NCBI GenBank assembly: GCA_934476085.1
Contig: CAKSNE010000010.1
Span: 1-61,225, forward strand
Source of the DNA: an uncultured Eubacteriales bacterium
GTDB taxonomy: Bacteria > Bacillota > Clostridia > Oscillospirales > Acutalibacteraceae
DNA length: 61,225 nt
Direction: 5' to 3'
Below, in pieces: positions 16,876 through 25,969 of this stretch. The notes beneath the pieces are model-generated. The model saw nothing but the letters and a program-made list of their open reading frames with translations. It ran no database searches and was not told where the DNA came from. The first letter of the stretch is position 1. Every line of letters starts with the position of its first letter. A program made the translations under genes and the position numbers.

Positions 16876-17901
16876 TTGAACTTTTTTAGTAGAGATATCG
16901 GTGTAGACTTAGGCACAGCAAATACATTAATCTGTGTAAAAACTAAAGGAATAATTATGCGTGAACCATCTGTCGTTGCGGTAGATGTTAAAAACGGCGA
17001 AGTTAAAGCCGTTGGTAGAGATGCCAGAGAAATGATAGGCAGAACTCCCGGTTCTATTGTTGCCGTAAGACCGCTTAAAAACGGTGTTATAGCTGACTAT
17101 GATGTTACTGTGGCAATGCTTAAAAGATTTTTTAAAGACGCTATGCATGGTTCTTTTGCTTCAAGAGCAAGAGTTTTAATTTGTATACCGTCAGGAGTTA
17201 CCGAAGTTGAAAGTCGTGCAGTAAACGATGCTGCAAGACAAGCCGGTGCTAAAGTTGTTGATCTTATCGAAGAGTCGATGGCTGCTGCCCTTGGTGCAGA
17301 TTTACCTGTATTTGAATCTGTTGGTAATATGGTGGTCGATATTGGTGGCGGTACTAGCGAAGTTGCTGTAATTTCACTTGGTGATGTTGTAACTGCCAGA
17401 ACAATAAAAACTGCCGGCGACGATATGGATGATGCTATTATTTCATATATAAGAAAACGCCATAATCTATTAATCGGTGAAAGAACTGCTGAAGATATTA
17501 AGCTTTCAATCGGTTCAGCGTGTGAATTTGAAGGCGAAGAAACCGCTTCAATGGAAATTAAAGGTCGAAACCTTATTGACGGTTTACCTAAAAACATTAA
17601 TATTACCGCAAAAGAAATTCGAGAAGCACTTTCAGAGCCTCTTTCAAGAATTATTGATGCTATTAAGCAAACTCTTGAATCAACACCACCTGAGCTTGCT
17701 GCAGATATTATTGATAAAGGTATTACTCTTACAGGCGGCGGTGCACTTTTGCCGGGCATAGACTTGCTTATTACCCGTGAAACTGCTATGCCTGTAATTA
17801 TTGCAAGCGATCCGCTTGATTGTGTTGCAAAAGGAATTACAAAAAGACTTGAACTTAATCTTCCGTTTGATTCATATCAAAAGAGAGCAAAATATTATTG
17901 A
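16876..17901 (+). CDS. mreB: Rod shape-determining actin homologue MreB
   Basis: A 341-residue actin-like ATPase that forms membrane-associated filaments and steers lateral wall synthesis. The phosphate-1 loop is IGVDLGTANTLI and the phosphate-2 region is VVDIGGGTSEVAVIS; the adenosine motif LTGGGALLPG is near the C terminus. Translation starts at TTG (16876), the only start well placed after AAGGAG (16861-16866). The N terminus (MNFFSRDIG) is the short hydrophobic type seen in Gram-positive MreB. It heads the order mreB-mreC-mreD-PBP2. Confidence 0.96.
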   Translation: MNFFSRDIGVDLGTANTLICVKTKGIIMREPSVVAVDVKNGEVKAVGRDAREMIGRTPGSIVAVRPLKNGVIADYDVTVAMLKRFFKDAMHGSFASRARVLICIPSGVTEVESRAVNDAARQAGAKVVDLIEESMAAALGADLPVFESVGNMVVDIGGGTSEVAVISLGDVVTARTIKTAGDDMDDAIISYIRKRHNLLIGERTAEDIKLSIGSACEFEGEETASMEIKGRNLIDGLPKNINITAKEIREALSEPLSRIIDAIKQTLESTPPELAADIIDKGITLTGGGALLPGIDLLITRETAMPVIIASDPLDCVAKGITKRLELNLPFDSYQKRAKYY

Positions 17902-17920
17902 TTTTTAAGGAGTGACAACG

Positions 17921-18748
17921 ATGCGATTTTTCTTTCATAGTAAAAAAGCAAAATTAATCTCTGTCATTTCTATTCTATTAGTTATAAGCATTGTTGTATG
18001 TGGATTTTTAACTGATTGGTCCGCACCGCAAACAAATATTTTTTCTTCGATAATTTCTCCGGTTCAAAAATTCTTTTCAGGTGTTTCAGATTCGGTAAAT
18101 TCATTTTTTGATGATTTTGAATCAAAGGATAAGCTTAGAAATGAAAATAAAAAGCTAAAAGAAGAAATTAACGATAAAAACAAAAAACTTATAGACTACG
18201 ACGAGGTTATAAGACAAAATGAATTTTACAAAGATTTTCTTGAAATAAAAGAAGAAAATCCTACATATAAATTTTCTGCTGCCAGAGTTATTGCAAGAAA
18301 TAATAATGATACTTATGCAACCTTTACCATAGATAAAGGCACTGTTGACGGCATAGAAGTTCACGATCCTATTATTACTGCTGAAGGGTTAGTGGGCTAT
18401 GTCTGCGATGTTTATACAACACAAAGTACCGTAATGACTGTTTTAAATCCTAAAATAAATGTTTCTGCAATTGATAATCATTCAAGAGATACCGGCACAA
18501 TCACCGGTGATTCTGCTGCAAGCGTTGATGGATTAACTAAAATGATTTACATTCCCAGCGATAACACTATTTCAGCAGGCAATTTTATTGTTACATCCGG
18601 AGATGGCGGTATATTCCCTAGCGGCTTAATAATCGGAACAGTTGTTGAAGTAAAAACTTCTAACAACAAAATCAGTTGCGAAGCCCAAATTCAGCCGATA
18701 GTTGATTTTTCCGATGTTTCAGATGTAATGGTAATAACTGATTTTTAA
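17921..18748 (+). CDS. mreC: Rod shape-determining protein MreC
   Basis: A bitopic membrane protein of about 275 residues. One transmembrane helix (about residues 12-32), a coiled coil of charged heptads (KLRNENKKLKEEINDKNKKL), then the beta-barrel periplasmic-type domain with ARVIARNNND and GLVGYVCDV. MreC bridges MreB, MreD and PBP2. ATG at 17921 fits AAGGAG (17907-17912) better than the GTG nine bases earlier. It follows mreB by 19 bases. Confidence 0.93.
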   Translation: MRFFFHSKKAKLISVISILLVISIVVCGFLTDWSAPQTNIFSSIISPVQKFFSGVSDSVNSFFDDFESKDKLRNENKKLKEEINDKNKKLIDYDEVIRQNEFYKDFLEIKEENPTYKFSAARVIARNNNDTYATFTIDKGTVDGIEVHDPIITAEGLVGYVCDVYTTQSTVMTVLNPKINVSAIDNHSRDTGTITGDSAASVDGLTKMIYIPSDNTISAGNFIVTSGDGGIFPSGLIIGTVVEVKTSNNKISCEAQIQPIVDFSDVSDVMVITDF

Positions 18749-18766
18749 TTTTAAAAGGATAATTTT

Positions 18767-19303
18767 ATGAATAATCAGAAAAAATATCATTTATTTGATG
18801 TTTTGATTTACGCCATACTTCTTGCTTTGGCGTTTCTTTTTCAAAGCACATCTATTTTATTTAAATATAACTCACCTGCTCCATCGTTAGTTTTAGCTTT
18901 AGTTTTAATAATTTCATTTTATGAAAACTATTGGTTCTCAGCTATTTTTGGATTAATCAGCGGTATTTTACTTGATATAATCAGCGTTAACGGTGTAGGA
19001 TTTCACGCACTTACTTATATGCTTACAGGAATTATTTGCAGTTCGGTTATGAAAAGATATTTACAGAACAACTTTGCTTCATTTGCAGTTATAAGTATAC
19101 CTGTAATCATAATACATCAATTCGCCGAAATTCTTTATTCAAGCGGATTTGATTTAGGCATCATCACTTTATTCTTAAAATATTATTTAATTGTTGCTAT
19201 TTACACATTTGCATCTGCATTTGTTTTGTATATCATTTTTCGTTACACTTTAAAAAGAAGCGAACGATTTGTAAAACCTAAGGGAATCATTAATAAAAAA
19301 TAA
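18767..19303 (+). CDS. mreD: Rod shape-determining membrane protein MreD
   Basis: A 178-residue protein with five or six hydrophobic helices (for example DVLIYAILLALAFLFQ and FGLISGILLDIISVNGVG, the latter holding the family's G-x-x-x-D). The length is normal for MreD. It lies 18 bases after mreC and 25 before the PBP2 gene, in the standard elongasome order. Confidence 0.88.
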   Translation: MNNQKKYHLFDVLIYAILLALAFLFQSTSILFKYNSPAPSLVLALVLIISFYENYWFSAIFGLISGILLDIISVNGVGFHALTYMLTGIICSSVMKRYLQNNFASFAVISIPVIIIHQFAEILYSSGFDLGIITLFLKYYLIVAIYTFASAFVLYIIFRYTLKRSERFVKPKGIINKK

Positions 19304-19328
19304 AATGAATAGAAGGATTCTTTAAACT

Positions 19329-21356
19329 ATGTTTTTTCAAAGAGAAAAAAAGAAAAGTGTAAATAAATACTCTAAATTTTTTGTATGTATTTCACTTGTT
19401 TTAGTAATAGTTTTTGTTTACACTGTTCGTCTTTTACAATTGCAAGTTGTAGATTATGACTATTACTTAAAAGAAAGCAAAATGTCATCAGCATCAACCA
19501 TTACAGTTGATGCGACAAGAGGTGAAATTTTAGATAGATACGGTAGAACTATTGCATATAACCGTGAAGGATATAATGTAGTTATCAACTACTCAACAGC
19601 ATCAAACAGTAATATAAATAAGTCTATTTTAAAAGCAATTACTATTTTAAAAAAGAACAAAGATGAGTGGCGTGATAAACTACCTATCAACAGCAAACAA
19701 CCTTATAAATTTACTGAGAAAACTGACTCAACTGATGTAAAAAATTTAAAATCTAAGCTCGAATTAAATGATTATGCTACTTTACAAAACTGTATTGATG
19801 TAATGATTGAAAAATTCGGTCTTGAGGCTTACTCCAGCAAAACTCAGCGTTTACTTATGGGCATTCGCTACACAATGCTTTTAGAAGATTTCTCAACCGC
19901 TTATCCTTTTACTTTAGCTGAAGATGTTAGTGCTGAAACAAAATCAATACTGCTTGAATCTTCTGACAGCTTTCAAAATATTTCTGTAAAAGAAGTTTCG
20001 GTAAGAGAATATGCTGATGATGAATTAGCTACTCACCTTATCGGAACAGTAGGACCGATTTATGCTGAAGATTGGGATGTACTAAAGTCAAAAGGCTATT
20101 CGTACAGTGATTATGTCGGTAAATCCGGAGTAGAACTTGCTTTTGAAGACTACTTACGCGGCAAAAACGGCGTTAACAAAGCAATTACCAATCCTGATAC
20201 GGGTGAAACTGAAATAGTAACAGAATCTGAGCCTGTCGCAGGCAATACGGTTTTATTAACTATTGATATTGACTTACAGAAAAAAGCACAAAAATCACTT
20301 GCAAAGTTTATGTCTAAACTTGCAAAAGAAAAAATTTATGCAAAATCAGCTTCTATCGTTTGCTTAAATGTAAACAACGGTGAAATTTTGGCTTCAGCTA
20401 ATTATCCTAGCTATACAATGACTGATTATAATGAAAATTATTCAAAATTAGCTAAAGATGAAACTAATCCATTGTTTAATCGTGCTTTTCAAGGAACATA
20501 TCCACCGGGTTCAACATTTAAGCCTGTTGTAGCAAGCATCGGTCTTACAGTCGGCTCTATTAGCAAAGGCACAACAGTTTATTGTAAAAAGTATTATGAT
20601 TATTATAAAGATATGACATTTAAATGTATGCATTACCATGGTAACATTAATGTTGTTGATGCAATTGGTCAATCATGTAACTACTTTTTCTTTGATACAG
20701 GTCGAAAAACAGGTATATCTATTATGAATGAGTACTCAAAATTAATGGGTTACGGTGTTAAAACAGGCGTTGAAGTTCCGGAATCAGCAGGAACATTAGC
20801 CGGTCCTGCATATACAGAAAAACTAGGTGCAACATGGCACCCTGGCGACACTTTACAGGCTGCTATCGGTCAATCTTACAACTTATTTACACCACTTCAA
20901 ATTGCAACAGGTACTGCTACTATCGCAAACGGCGGTACAAGATATCGTTCTCATCTTTTACGAGAAGTAAGAACAAATGATTTATCACAGGTTGTTGTAA
21001 GCCCAAGTGCTGAAGTTGTTGCCAACACAGGTATCTCTAAAGAAGCAATTAAAGTTGTTAAATCAGGTATGAAAAAAGCAGCTTTTGAAGGAACTGCTTC
21101 ATCTGTTTTTGGTAGCTATAAACTTGAAGTTGGCGGTAAAACAGGTACTGCGGAAAACCCAAAACCAAAAAGAGATAACGGTTTGTTTATTTCATTTGCT
21201 CCTTATGAAAACTCTGAAATTGCTGTTGCAATTAATGTCGAAGAAGGTCTTTACGGTTATAAAACCGCATCTGTTGTTAAAGATATTTACGATCAGTATT
21301 ATTTTGCTGACTATACCGCTAATGAAACTCCAAAATTCAACGATTTAATATATTAA
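19329..21356 (+). CDS. mrdA: Class B penicillin-binding protein 2, elongasome transpeptidase
   Basis: A 675-residue cell-wall transpeptidase that cross-links peptidoglycan during side-wall growth. One N-terminal transmembrane helix (about residues 16-36), then a dimerisation domain with TRGEILDRYGRTIAYN. The transpeptidase motifs are STFK (serine about 395), SCN in IGQSCNYFF, and KTGT (about 604). Its place after mreD supports the PBP2 role. SpoVD-like or PBP3-like septal enzymes share the fold, but no PASTA domain is seen. RodA, its usual glycosyltransferase partner, is absent from this cluster. Confidence 0.94.
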   Translation: MFFQREKKKSVNKYSKFFVCISLVLVIVFVYTVRLLQLQVVDYDYYLKESKMSSASTITVDATRGEILDRYGRTIAYNREGYNVVINYSTASNSNINKSILKAITILKKNKDEWRDKLPINSKQPYKFTEKTDSTDVKNLKSKLELNDYATLQNCIDVMIEKFGLEAYSSKTQRLLMGIRYTMLLEDFSTAYPFTLAEDVSAETKSILLESSDSFQNISVKEVSVREYADDELATHLIGTVGPIYAEDWDVLKSKGYSYSDYVGKSGVELAFEDYLRGKNGVNKAITNPDTGETEIVTESEPVAGNTVLLTIDIDLQKKAQKSLAKFMSKLAKEKIYAKSASIVCLNVNNGEILASANYPSYTMTDYNENYSKLAKDETNPLFNRAFQGTYPPGSTFKPVVASIGLTVGSISKGTTVYCKKYYDYYKDMTFKCMHYHGNINVVDAIGQSCNYFFFDTGRKTGISIMNEYSKLMGYGVKTGVEVPESAGTLAGPAYTEKLGATWHPGDTLQAAIGQSYNLFTPLQIATGTATIANGGTRYRSHLLREVRTNDLSQVVVSPSAEVVANTGISKEAIKVVKSGMKKAAFEGTASSVFGSYKLEVGGKTGTAENPKPKRDNGLFISFAPYENSEIAVAINVEEGLYGYKTASVVKDIYDQYYFADYTANETPKFNDLIY

Positions 21357-21365
21357 AATAACTCT

Positions 21366-21394
21366 TTGACAAAATATTTATTTTATGGTATAAT
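21366..21394 (+). promoter_or_regulatory. Perfect-consensus promoter in front of the minD-like gene
   Basis: TTGACA (21366-21371), exactly 17 bases, TATAAT (21389-21394). The expected start near 21401 lies inside the ribosome site GAGGTGAT and only about 10 bases before the TTG start codon, so the leader would be extremely short. Confidence 0.88.
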
Positions 21395-21410
21395 TGAGAG
21401 GTGATATTGT

Positions 21411-22142
21411 TTGAATAATGTTTTTGTTGTTACCTCAGGCAAAGGCGGTGCAGGTAAATCAACTGTTACTGCATTTCTGGGAATGGAACTTTGCAAGCTT
21501 GGTAAAAAGGTATTGTTAATTGATATGGATGAAGGGCTTCGTTCTCTTGATTTAATGTTAGATGTATCTTCTCACACCTTGTTTGATGTAAGCGATATAA
21601 TTAAAGGCAACTGTAATGTTAATCAAGCTATCATCCCTGTAAAACAGTGTGCTAATCTTTATTTATTGCCTGCACCTGTTACTGTAAACAGTTTAAATTC
21701 TCCAAAAGGAATGAGAATTCTCTGTGATAAGTTATCGGATTATTTTGATTTTATTTTAATTGACTCTCCTGCCGGTGTCGGAAAAGGTTTTGTTAATGCT
21801 GTTTCAGGTGCTGATAATGCATTGGTAGTAGTCAATCCCGATGTTGTCAGTGTTCGTGACGGTGCTTATGTTGCAAGACTTCTTAGAGAAAAAGATTTTA
21901 AAAATATTCGACTCATTATAAATAAAATAGATATTGATTTAGTTAAAAAAGGTGTTTTTTATAACATTGATGAAGTTATTGATGCAACAACATTGCAATT
22001 AATAGCGGCAATCCCTTATGATATAGACTTATTAAAAAGATTTGAAATTAATACAAATATGTTATATGATTCCCCTGCTCTTGAGGCTTTTTCAAGATTA
22101 GCTAAAAGAATGTTAAAAGAAAATATACCATTAGGTATTTGA
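21411..22142 (+). CDS. minD: MinD-family ATPase lacking the C-terminal membrane-targeting tail
   Basis: A 243-residue P-loop ATPase. The deviant Walker A is SGKGGAGKST, switch regions include DMDEGLRSLDLML and DSPAGVGKGF, all as in MinD. MinD positions the MinC division inhibitor on the membrane. Set against Bacillus MinD from memory, the match runs to RLAKRMLKENIPL, the counterpart of ARRILGESVPL, and then the protein ends; the last roughly 20 residues, including the amphipathic membrane-binding helix, are missing. The stop is followed by no readable continuation. minC and minE are not adjacent. TTG is the only start that fits the ribosome site; the nearby ATG at 21418 is out of frame. It may be a MinD relative with a changed job. 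Confidence 0.85.
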   Translation: MNNVFVVTSGKGGAGKSTVTAFLGMELCKLGKKVLLIDMDEGLRSLDLMLDVSSHTLFDVSDIIKGNCNVNQAIIPVKQCANLYLLPAPVTVNSLNSPKGMRILCDKLSDYFDFILIDSPAGVGKGFVNAVSGADNALVVVNPDVVSVRDGAYVARLLREKDFKNIRLIINKIDIDLVKKGVFYNIDEVIDATTLQLIAAIPYDIDLLKRFEINTNMLYDSPALEAFSRLAKRMLKENIPLGI

Positions 22143-22172
22143 TAAAAATACAAAGATGAAAGGAAATGGAAT

Positions 22173-22568
22173 ATGAATATTGCTTTAATTGCTCATGATG
22201 CTAAAAAAGAGCTTATGGTACAGTTTTGTATTGCTTACAGCGGTATTTTAGCACAGCACAATATTTGTGCAACAGGTACAACAGGTAAACTCGTTGCTGA
22301 ATCTACCAGTCTTGAAATCACTCGTTTTTTGAGCGGTTCACAGGGTGGCGGCGAACAGATTGCTTCCAGAATTGCTTATAATGAAATCGATATGGTTCTC
22401 TTTTTCAGAGATCCGATAACTGCTAAACCAAATGAACCCAGTGATTTTACTATTTTAAGATTATGTGATGTTCATAATATTCCTATCGCTACTAACATTG
22501 CTACTGCTGAAGTTTTAATTCATGGTCTTGAAAGAGGAGATCTTGATTGGAGACTTTACTCTAAATAA
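22173..22568 (+). CDS. mgsA: Methylglyoxal synthase
   Basis: A 131-residue enzyme that turns dihydroxyacetone phosphate into methylglyoxal and phosphate, a bypass of lower glycolysis under phosphate limitation. Family motifs are ALIAHDAKK (active-site His and Asp), CATGTTGKL, SGSQGGGEQI, FFRDP and NIPIATNIATAEVL. The length is slightly below the E. coli enzyme (152). It follows the minD-like gene by 30 bases and probably shares its promoter. mgsA closes the mre/min cluster in other Clostridia too, as I recall. Confidence 0.95.
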   Translation: MNIALIAHDAKKELMVQFCIAYSGILAQHNICATGTTGKLVAESTSLEITRFLSGSQGGGEQIASRIAYNEIDMVLFFRDPITAKPNEPSDFTILRLCDVHNIPIATNIATAEVLIHGLERGDLDWRLYSK

Positions 22569-22589
22569 ACTAAATATTTTAATGATATT

Positions 22590-22811
22590 GATAGAAAAGG
22601 AGTAACTTTTAGTTGTTTTTCAGAGAGACAGGCATTTTGCTGTGAGCCTGTTATTATTTACTTTAAGTGAAGACATTTCTTGAATTGGCTTTATGCCCGT
22701 AAATTCTGCGTTAAGGAATTTTAAGTGAGTTTTGTTTTAATACAAAGCTAATTTAGGGTGGCACCGCGGTAATTTTCCGTCCCTTGTATTTATTTACAAG
22801 GGACGTTTTTA
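22590..22811 (+). promoter_or_regulatory. T-box riboswitch of the hisS-aspS operon, Asp-type reading
   Basis: A transcription-antitermination leader that senses uncharged tRNA. The T-box core AGGGTGGCACCGCGG is at 22755-22769. Its UGGN bulge (22759-22762) has N = C, which pairs with a G discriminator base. Stem I shows AGAGA (22622-22626). The specifier loop, bounded by ACUU/AAGU and AGAAA/UUUCU, has AGUA (22601-22604) on one side and GAAGACA on the other. GAC (Asp, 22672-22674) followed by the usual A is the best specifier; CAU (His, 22674-22676) overlaps it by one base. The terminator is GTCCCTTGTA / TACAAGGGAC (22779-22804) plus T tract to 22810. The presence of a T-box is firm; the specifier is inferred. 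Confidence 0.93.
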
Positions 22812-22840
22812 TTTTATATTTTAAAAAAAGGAGATTTTTT

Positions 22841-24142
22841 ATGAATTTAGTTGCTGATGCTATAAAAGGCACACAGGATATGTTGCCAAAGGACGCTTAT
22901 AAATGGCATTATATTGAATCTGTTGCACAAAATGTTGCTAAACAATTTGATTTTAAAGAAATAAGAACACCTGTTTTTGAAAAAACCGAGTTATTTCAAA
23001 GAGGTGTTGGTGATACAACCGATGTTGTTCAAAAAGAAATGTATACATTCGATGATAAAGGCGGCAGAAGTATAACTTTGCGTCCTGAAGGTACTGCCGG
23101 TGCTATGAGAAGTATACTTGAACACGGTCTTTTTAACGAGGCACTTCCGATTAAATCATACTATGTTACTTCTTGCTATCGTTACGAAAAACCGCAAGCT
23201 GGAAGATTAAGAGAGTTTCATCAGTTTGGCGTTGAATGCATCGGAGCTCCTTCCCCTACTGCTGATGCTGAAGTTATTATGCTTGGTGCTAAGATTTTAG
23301 ACCGACTTCAAATTAAAAACATTTCTCTTGAAATTAATTCAATCGGTTGTCCTACTTGCCGAGCAAAATATACACAAGCTTTAAAAGATTATTTCTCGCA
23401 ATACAAAGATAAACTCTGTGATACTTGTCTTTCACGTCTTGACAGAAATCCTATGCGTATTTTAGATTGCAAATCTCCTATTTGTAAAGAAATCGCTTCA
23501 GATGCACCTGTTATTCTTGATTATCTTTGCGATGAGTGTAAAGAACACTTTGAAAAAGTTAAATCATATCTTGACGCAGCAGAAATTAAATATACTATTA
23601 ATCCGCAAATTGTTCGCGGACTTGATTATTATACAAAAACTGTTTTTGAGTTTATTACTACAGAAATCGGATCACAAGGTGCCGTATGTGCCGGTGGCCG
23701 TTACGATGGCTTAGCTGAAGAATTAGGCGGACCTAAACTGCCTTCACTCGGTTTTGCTATGGGACTTGAAAGAATTTTAATTCTTATGGAAAAACAGAAT
23801 TGCGAGTTCCCTATTGATGATGTTGCTGATGTTTATGTTGCACCAATGGGTGAAAATGCAACTGCTGAAGCTATTAAGCTTTGTAATGAACTTCGAGAAG
23901 AAGGTTTTACTGCTGTAACTGATTTATCAGGCAGAGGTTTAAAAGCACAGATGAAATACGCTAACAAAATCGGTGCAAAATTTAGTATGGTTATCGGCGA
24001 TAATGAGCTTGAAAATAAAAAAGCAACACTAAAAAATATGATCACAGGCGAAAATCAAGAAATTGATTTACCTGATGGATTAAGTGATGCAATTTATAAA
24101 GCCGGAATAGATAATATTCTTGCCGCCGCTGAAAATTTATAA
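22841..24142 (+). CDS. hisS: Histidyl-tRNA synthetase
   Basis: A 433-residue class II synthetase that charges tRNA-His. Motifs: GTQDMLPKD at the N terminus, motif 2 YRYEKPQAGRLREFHQFG, the histidine-specific RGLDYYTKTVFEF, motif 3 GFAMGLERIL with AGGRYDGL before it, and a C-terminal anticodon domain (about 330-425). ATG at 22841 with AGGAG upstream is the true start; the frame is open further up only because it runs into the T-box terminator. aspS follows 15 bases downstream, both under the T-box. Confidence 0.97.
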   Translation: MNLVADAIKGTQDMLPKDAYKWHYIESVAQNVAKQFDFKEIRTPVFEKTELFQRGVGDTTDVVQKEMYTFDDKGGRSITLRPEGTAGAMRSILEHGLFNEALPIKSYYVTSCYRYEKPQAGRLREFHQFGVECIGAPSPTADAEVIMLGAKILDRLQIKNISLEINSIGCPTCRAKYTQALKDYFSQYKDKLCDTCLSRLDRNPMRILDCKSPICKEIASDAPVILDYLCDECKEHFEKVKSYLDAAEIKYTINPQIVRGLDYYTKTVFEFITTEIGSQGAVCAGGRYDGLAEELGGPKLPSLGFAMGLERILILMEKQNCEFPIDDVADVYVAPMGENATAEAIKLCNELREEGFTAVTDLSGRGLKAQMKYANKIGAKFSMVIGDNELENKKATLKNMITGENQEIDLPDGLSDAIYKAGIDNILAAAENL

Positions 24143-24157
24143 AGGAGACTCAATAAA

Positions 24158-25927
24158 ATGTTAGAATTTATGGGAGATATGAGAAGAACTCATTATTGCG
24201 GTGTTCTTCGCAAAGAAAACGAAAATGAAGAAGTTGTTGTTTGCGGTTTTGTTCAAAGACAGAGAAATCTCGGACAATTAATATTTATAGATCTTCGTGA
24301 CAGAACAGGAATTGTTCAATTAAGTTTTGATGACAGTACCGATAGAGAGATTTTTGAAAAGGCTAATGCTACTCGTTCGGAATATGTAGTAATGGCTAAA
24401 GGTATTGTAAAAATTCGTTCTTCAATTAACAAAGAAATTCCTACCGGTGAAATTGAAGTGGCAGTTAATGAATATAAAATCTTATCCACTGCTGAAACTC
24501 CACCATTTGAAATTGTAGAAAACTCAAATGTTAAAGAAGAGCTTCGCTGCAAATACCGTTATCTTGACCTTAGAAGACCTGATTTACAAAGAAATATTAT
24601 GATGCGTCATAAAATTACAAAGGTTGTTCGTGATTATTACGATGAGCAAGGTTTTATTGAAATTGAAACTCCTATGCTTATAAAATCAACACCTGAGGGT
24701 GCTCGTGATTATCTTGTTCCATCAAGACTTTATCATGGCGAATTTTATGCTCTTCCACAGTCTCCGCAAATTTATAAACAATTGCTTATGGTTTCAGGCT
24801 TTGATAAATATATGCAAATTGCAAGATGTTTCAGAGATGAAGACTTGCGTGCTGACAGACAACCTGAATTTACTCAAATCGACCTTGAAATGTCTTATGT
24901 TGATACAGAAGACGTTTTGAAAGTTAACGAAGGCTTTGTAAAAAGATTGTTTAAAGAAATTCTTGATGTTGATATTAAATTACCGCTTCCGAGAATGAAA
25001 TATGCCGACGCAATGAATTTCTATGGCTCGGATAAGCCTGATTTAAGATTTGATATGAAAATTATCGACTTATCGGATATTGTTAAAGACTGCGGATTCA
25101 GTGTATTTACAGGTGCAATTGAAAACGGCGGTAGTGTTAGAGCAATTTGTGCTAAAAACGCAGTTGATACCTACACAAGAAAAAATATCGACAGATTAAC
25201 AGAAAGTGCAAAAGGAATCGGTGCTAAAGGTCTCGCTTGGATTAGAATGACCGATGACGGCATTGCATCATCATTCGCTAAATTTATGAGTGAAGATGAA
25301 ATGAACGCTATAATTACCCGTTGCGGTGCTGAAAAAGGCGATGTTATCGTTATCGTTGCCGATAAAAACAAAGTTACACTCCCTACCCTAGGTGCACTTA
25401 GACTCGAAATGGCAAATAAACTTGATATTATACCTAAAGATGAATATAATCTTGTTTGGATTACTGAATTCCCATTCTTTGAATATAACGAAGAAACACA
25501 AAATTGGGACGCTATGCACCATCCGTTTACCGCTCCGCTTGATGAATGTATAGAATATCTTGAAAGCGATCCCGGTAAGGTTAGAGCAAAAGCTTATGAC
25601 CTTGTTATGAACGGCACAGAAATGTCATCGGGCTCAATCAGAATTACTAATCCTGAATTACAGAAAAAAATGTTTAAAGCGCTAGGTTTATCTGACGAAG
25701 AAGCTCAAGAAAAATTCGGTTTCTTAACTGACGCATTCAAATACGGTGCGCCACCACACGGCGGTATGGGTATCGGTCTTGACAGACTCTGTATGATAAT
25801 GCTTAAATGCGATTCATTAAGAGATGTTATTGCCTTCCCTAAAATGCAAAACGCACGAGACTTAATGAGTGAATCTCCTGCTCCTTGTGATGAGCAACAA
25901 CTAAAAGAATTAGGCTTAAAATTTTAA
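24158..25927 (+). CDS. aspS: Aspartyl-tRNA synthetase (bacterial type)
   Basis: A 589-residue class II synthetase. The N-terminal OB-fold anticodon domain contains FVQRQRNLGQLIFIDLRDRTG. The catalytic core has motif 2 ARCFRDEDLRADRQPEFTQIDLE, a GAD insertion domain (about 280-410) and motif 3 GIGLDRL. Length and the GAD insert are typical of bacterial AspRS. Whether it also mischarges tRNA-Asn cannot be told by eye; no gatCAB genes are in the window. It is the second gene behind the T-box. Confidence 0.96.
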   Translation: MLEFMGDMRRTHYCGVLRKENENEEVVVCGFVQRQRNLGQLIFIDLRDRTGIVQLSFDDSTDREIFEKANATRSEYVVMAKGIVKIRSSINKEIPTGEIEVAVNEYKILSTAETPPFEIVENSNVKEELRCKYRYLDLRRPDLQRNIMMRHKITKVVRDYYDEQGFIEIETPMLIKSTPEGARDYLVPSRLYHGEFYALPQSPQIYKQLLMVSGFDKYMQIARCFRDEDLRADRQPEFTQIDLEMSYVDTEDVLKVNEGFVKRLFKEILDVDIKLPLPRMKYADAMNFYGSDKPDLRFDMKIIDLSDIVKDCGFSVFTGAIENGGSVRAICAKNAVDTYTRKNIDRLTESAKGIGAKGLAWIRMTDDGIASSFAKFMSEDEMNAIITRCGAEKGDVIVIVADKNKVTLPTLGALRLEMANKLDIIPKDEYNLVWITEFPFFEYNEETQNWDAMHHPFTAPLDECIEYLESDPGKVRAKAYDLVMNGTEMSSGSIRITNPELQKKMFKALGLSDEEAQEKFGFLTDAFKYGAPPHGGMGIGLDRLCMIMLKCDSLRDVIAFPKMQNARDLMSESPAPCDEQQLKELGLKF

Positions 25928-25969
25928 TAATTAAACGTTTATTAAAACTTTTTAAGTTGGAGAATTATT

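Noticed and set aside
17097..17759. 220-codon open frame antisense to mreB
   Set aside because: It lies wholly inside mreB, has the skewed composition of a shadow frame, and no ribosome site.
22671..22677. ACA (Thr) as the specifier of the hisS-aspS T-box
   Set aside because: Counting one base after GAA would give ACA, but the following base would be U instead of the usual purine, and neither gene product uses threonine.
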